From Allomuricauda sp. CAU 1633 (lineage in GTDB: Bacteria > Bacteroidota > Bacteroidia > Flavobacteriales > Flavobacteriaceae): a DNA stretch of 64,000 nucleotides. The stretch lies in NCBI RefSeq assembly GCF_017313225.1, contig NZ_JAFLNE010000005.1:124001-188000 (forward strand), given 5' to 3'. A model generated the notes under the pieces. It saw only the letters and a list, made by a program, of their open reading frames with translations, was not told the origin of the DNA and did no database searches. Positions 61,458-64,000 of the stretch are shown piece after piece. Positions within the stretch are counted from its first letter, which is position 1, and each line of letters opens with the position of its first letter. Position numbers and translations under genes: made by a program.

Positions 61458-64000
61458 CTACTTATAATGGTGTATAGAAATGGGGCCGTCATTGATGGCT
61501 ACAATTAAACAGTGTTGTCCTCCAATATTGATTTTTCCCACTTTTTTGGCATCACCTCTGATAAAAAGACCACTGGTTGATGGTTTTATGGCGGTCATGT
61601 TTTCCAGACCTCCATCAAAGGTTATAAAGCATCCATAACTGGCATCGTTTCGTGTTGTTTCTATTTCTGAGGTATATAGATTGCCGGCCAGCACAAGATC
61701 TTGGGAGCCATTTCCATCGAAATCATCAATAAGAATATCGTTGATCGAGGATATTTGGGCATAGCTCGGGAGTTTTATTTTACTGAAGTGACCATTGTCG
61801 TTTCGTAGAACCATCGAAGAAAAAGTAGATGCCTTCATCTCCAACGCATCGGAAAGTCCCATGTCTGAATATATGGTATTGATATCGGCCTGCGCAAAAC
61901 TGTTATAGTCCTTGAATTTCTTTTTTAATTCCGGAATTTGTTCGGAGGAACATTGTTTTCCGCGAACCGGATAGTAATTTCCGTCCTGGGGATAGCTCAA
62001 TACGATATCGGTACTTCCAGACGCATTGAAATCTTTTGCAAAAATTTTAAATGGATTTTCCTCGGTTGCCTGGTACTTGTAATTTTCTCCCAAGTTTCCT
62101 AAAACAAAATCAGTATCCCCGTCTCCATCCAAATCGGCCTGTTCTATTGAAAACCACCATCCGGTCATTTCGCTTAGGCCCAAATCTTGGTTGTCCGCTC
62201 TTTCAAAGGTTCCATTATCGCCTTGCAGTAGCACCCAGGGTTCCATCCATTCGCCAACAAGCATAAGGTCAGCTCTACCATCTGAATTTATATCGGCCCA
62301 AGCAGCATCAGTAACCATTGCAGCGTTCATCAATTCTGGAGCAATGTCTTGGGTTACATCTTCAAAACGTCCATTTCTGTTTTCATAGATAAAACTGCCT
62401 TCTGAAAAAGGGTAATTATGTGGAAGCATTCGGGTGCCTACGAATAGATCTAGGTCTCCATCACCATCGTAATCGAAAGATGTAACAACACTGCCACTTC
62501 GGGGACTTTTCGGAAGTTTATCCGATCCATCGGAAAATCCACCTTCCCCATTATTAATGTACAATCTGTCATTGTAGTTGGAATGGCCAGGCTCAAATTC
62601 ATTGCCTCCAGAAACTATGTAGAGGTCTAAATCACCGTCCCTGTCAAAATCAATGGAAAGCGCATCGATATCTTCTGACATTTTATAGGTTTCGAAGAGT
62701 TCGCTTTCCTGTTTTTCAAAGCTCCCTTGCCCATTTTGAAGAAATAGCGCGGCAAGTTCTCCTGAACTCCCCCCCAAAAAAACATCGTCTTGGCCATCCC
62801 CATTAAAATCGGCAATGGTCATGGCCGGGCCAAACTGCGACATTTTGTGGGGCAGGAGCACTTGAACTGAAAAATCATCGAAATCATTTTCCTTGTGGGA
62901 GAAGTCCAACACTTGCAGTGGTTCTTCAACTTGTTGGAAAAGCTTTGGTACGCTGTTGGCAAGGGCGGCATTGGGTTTGGTAGTGGCACTTTCCTTGTTC
63001 AGTATCAACGTTTGGTTGGCCTGCACATTGGTTTGGTTCGTAATTTCACCATCGGGCCAAACTATTTGTAGGGAATCAATGGTTTTGTCTTTTCCCAATC
63101 CAAAGTGTAAAATATTTGAAACTGTTGACTGAAATCCCCTTACAGGCATTTGGTCTACAGTTTGCATACCGTTTTTGGTGAAAATTTTTATTCTGCTGCC
63201 AATGGCACTTGGGTTTGTTGGACCTCCTTGAAGTTTGATCTTTACATAATTGTTGTTTTCGTTGTCAGAAGCGGTATTCTCATAAATAAAAGCCGTTTGG
63301 TCGATGTTGTTTATCACCACATCAAGATCACCATCATTGTCCAGGTCCCCGTATGACATGCCATTGGAAAAGCTGGGTTGCCCTATTCCGGAAGAACTGG
63401 ATATGTCTTCAAAGCTTAGATCCCCCTTGTTTTTATAGAGATAATTGGGAATGGCTTGTGAGGGTATTTTTTGGGATTCTTCCAAAACCCTTTTTGGAGT
63501 GGTAAAAGCCAATCCTCTATTTAGGTTGTTAAAAAAGTCACGATTATTGATGTCCCGGCGGGTACCGTTGGTGACAAAAATGTCTTTTTTGGCATCATTG
63601 TCCACATCAAGGGCAAGAATGGACCAACTCCAATCCGTTGATGAAATACCGGTCATTTGCGAAATGTCGCTAAAGCGTGGGATACCATCCACTATACCTG
63701 AATTCAATTGCATGACATTGTGCATGTATTGATAGTGCAGGCCATTGTCCACTTGTGCCCAAAAAAGAGGTATGTTCATGCTGGCCATATTGGCTTTGGA
63801 CCTATAATTGTCTTGGGGATTCATGTCCAATTGCAAAAAGTCCATTAAACCATCCCCATCCAAATCAACAATATCTGAACCCATACTGTACATAGCGGTA
63901 TGGTTGGTTGCTTGGGCAGAAACTTCCCTGAACGTTTTATCCCCATTGTTCAAGTACAAATAATCAGGGGATCCAAAATCATTGCATAGATAGATATCCT
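61458..64000 (-). CDS. VCBS/FG-GAP and ASPIC/UnbV (CRTAC1-like) protein (partial, N-terminus beyond right edge)
   Basis: The frame stays open to the right edge, reading DIYLCNDFGSPDYLYLNNGD just before the edge, so the true start is outside the window. Repeated calcium-loop motifs (DLDGDGLMDF, DLDNDGDLDVV, DFNGDGQDDVFLGG, DYDGDGDLDLFVGT, DLDGDGDTDFVLGN) define FG-GAP/VCBS blades of a beta-propeller. An ASPIC/UnbV domain lies between (AIGSRIKIFTKNGMQTVDQM, LQIVWPDGE). At least 847 residues, surface. Such proteins accompany SusCD glycan loci and may bind ligand; function is not proven. Confidence 0.9.
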   Translation of the reverse strand, partial: DIYLCNDFGSPDYLYLNNGDKTFREVSAQATNHTAMYSMGSDIVDLDGDGLMDFLQLDMNPQDNYRSKANMASMNIPLFWAQVDNGLHYQYMHNVMQLNSGIVDGIPRFSDISQMTGISSTDWSWSILALDVDNDAKKDIFVTNGTRRDINNRDFFNNLNRGLAFTTPKRVLEESQKIPSQAIPNYLYKNKGDLSFEDISSSSGIGQPSFSNGMSYGDLDNDGDLDVVINNIDQTAFIYENTASDNENNNYVKIKLQGGPTNPSAIGSRIKIFTKNGMQTVDQMPVRGFQSTVSNILHFGLGKDKTIDSLQIVWPDGEITNQTNVQANQTLILNKESATTKPNAALANSVPKLFQQVEEPLQVLDFSHKENDFDDFSVQVLLPHKMSQFGPAMTIADFNGDGQDDVFLGGSSGELAALFLQNGQGSFEKQESELFETYKMSEDIDALSIDFDRDGDLDLYIVSGGNEFEPGHSNYNDRLYINNGEGGFSDGSDKLPKSPRSGSVVTSFDYDGDGDLDLFVGTRMLPHNYPFSEGSFIYENRNGRFEDVTQDIAPELMNAAMVTDAAWADINSDGRADLMLVGEWMEPWVLLQGDNGTFERADNQDLGLSEMTGWWFSIEQADLDGDGDTDFVLGNLGENYKYQATEENPFKIFAKDFNASGSTDIVLSYPQDGNYYPVRGKQCSSEQIPELKKKFKDYNSFAQADINTIYSDMGLSDALEMKASTFSSMVLRNDNGHFSKIKLPSYAQISSINDILIDDFDGNGSQDLVLAGNLYTSEIETTRNDASYGCFITFDGGLENMTAIKPSTSGLFIRGDAKKVGKINIGGQHCLIVAINDGPISIHHYK

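Noticed and set aside
1..64000. CRISPR arrays, phage genes, transposases, integrases, tRNA genes, restriction or other defence systems
   Set aside because: None were recognised: no regularly spaced repeats, no cloverleaf-like sequence, no characteristic proteins.

Overview
The window is a chromosomal stretch from a marine-type Flavobacteriaceae, probably close to Muricauda/Allomuricauda. The evidence is SusC/SusD pairs, SPII lipoproteins with very short N-termini, a TamB-tsaD divergon, -7 promoter elements of the Bacteroidetes form TAnnTTTG, few Shine-Dalgarno sequences and moderate GC (not computed). I see no rRNA, tRNA, CRISPR array, prophage or insertion sequence. Coding density is high, and nearly all open frames look intact.

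Layout. Positions 1-8.6 kb hold housekeeping and envelope genes: a 5'-complete tamB running off the left edge, then divergently tsaD, a TfoX-N protein, rsmE, DUF4159, an AI-2E permease and a THUMP-like methyltransferase, with a DUF1223 protein on the opposite strand. Positions 9.8-13.5 kb (minus strand) hold two alpha/beta hydrolases around a VanX-like D-Ala-D-Ala dipeptidase, a 5' nucleotidase, a 72-residue protein and a DinB protein. A WYL regulator is divergent from dinB. Positions 14.9-21.4 kb form a five-gene plus-strand operon: D-amino-acid transaminase, N-acyl-D-amino-acid deacylase, M20 peptidase and two S12 serine hydrolases. Together they look like a pathway for D-amino-acid-containing peptides.

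Positions 21.5-30.1 kb (minus strand) hold a Na+/solute symporter, SusD, SusC, a small lipoprotein and a CBM9-like lipoprotein: an uptake locus without a clear glycosidase. A LytS/LytR-type two-component system (30.3-32.1 kb) follows. Next come an exported GMC dehydrogenase with its small subunit (32.2-34.6 kb), a four-PAS soluble histidine kinase, a four-domain fasciclin lipoprotein and a flavin reductase.

Positions 40.2-45.3 kb (minus strand) carry TetR, an ABC half-exporter, HlyD and TolC. The ABC protein has lost the key residues of every ATPase motif except the Q-loop, which is the most unusual protein in the window. Positions 45.6-55.8 kb hold a second PAS kinase, exonuclease III, an MFS transporter, an ornithine-cyclodeaminase-like enzyme, an M61-type protease, an AraC regulator, an amidohydrolase and a dienelactone hydrolase. 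Positions 56.1-64 kb (minus strand) are a glycan-type operon: a CRTAC1/VCBS protein running off the right edge, a DUF5107-TPR protein and a GH50-like agarase.

Several regulatory sites can be read directly. Two TGACA-N6-TGTCA sites lie between dinB and the WYL gene. Inverted repeats sit on the -7 boxes of the WYL gene and of the PAS kinase. TGTTTAA-based inverted repeats precede both the fasciclin and the flavin-reductase genes. Five intrinsic terminators are clear or likely.
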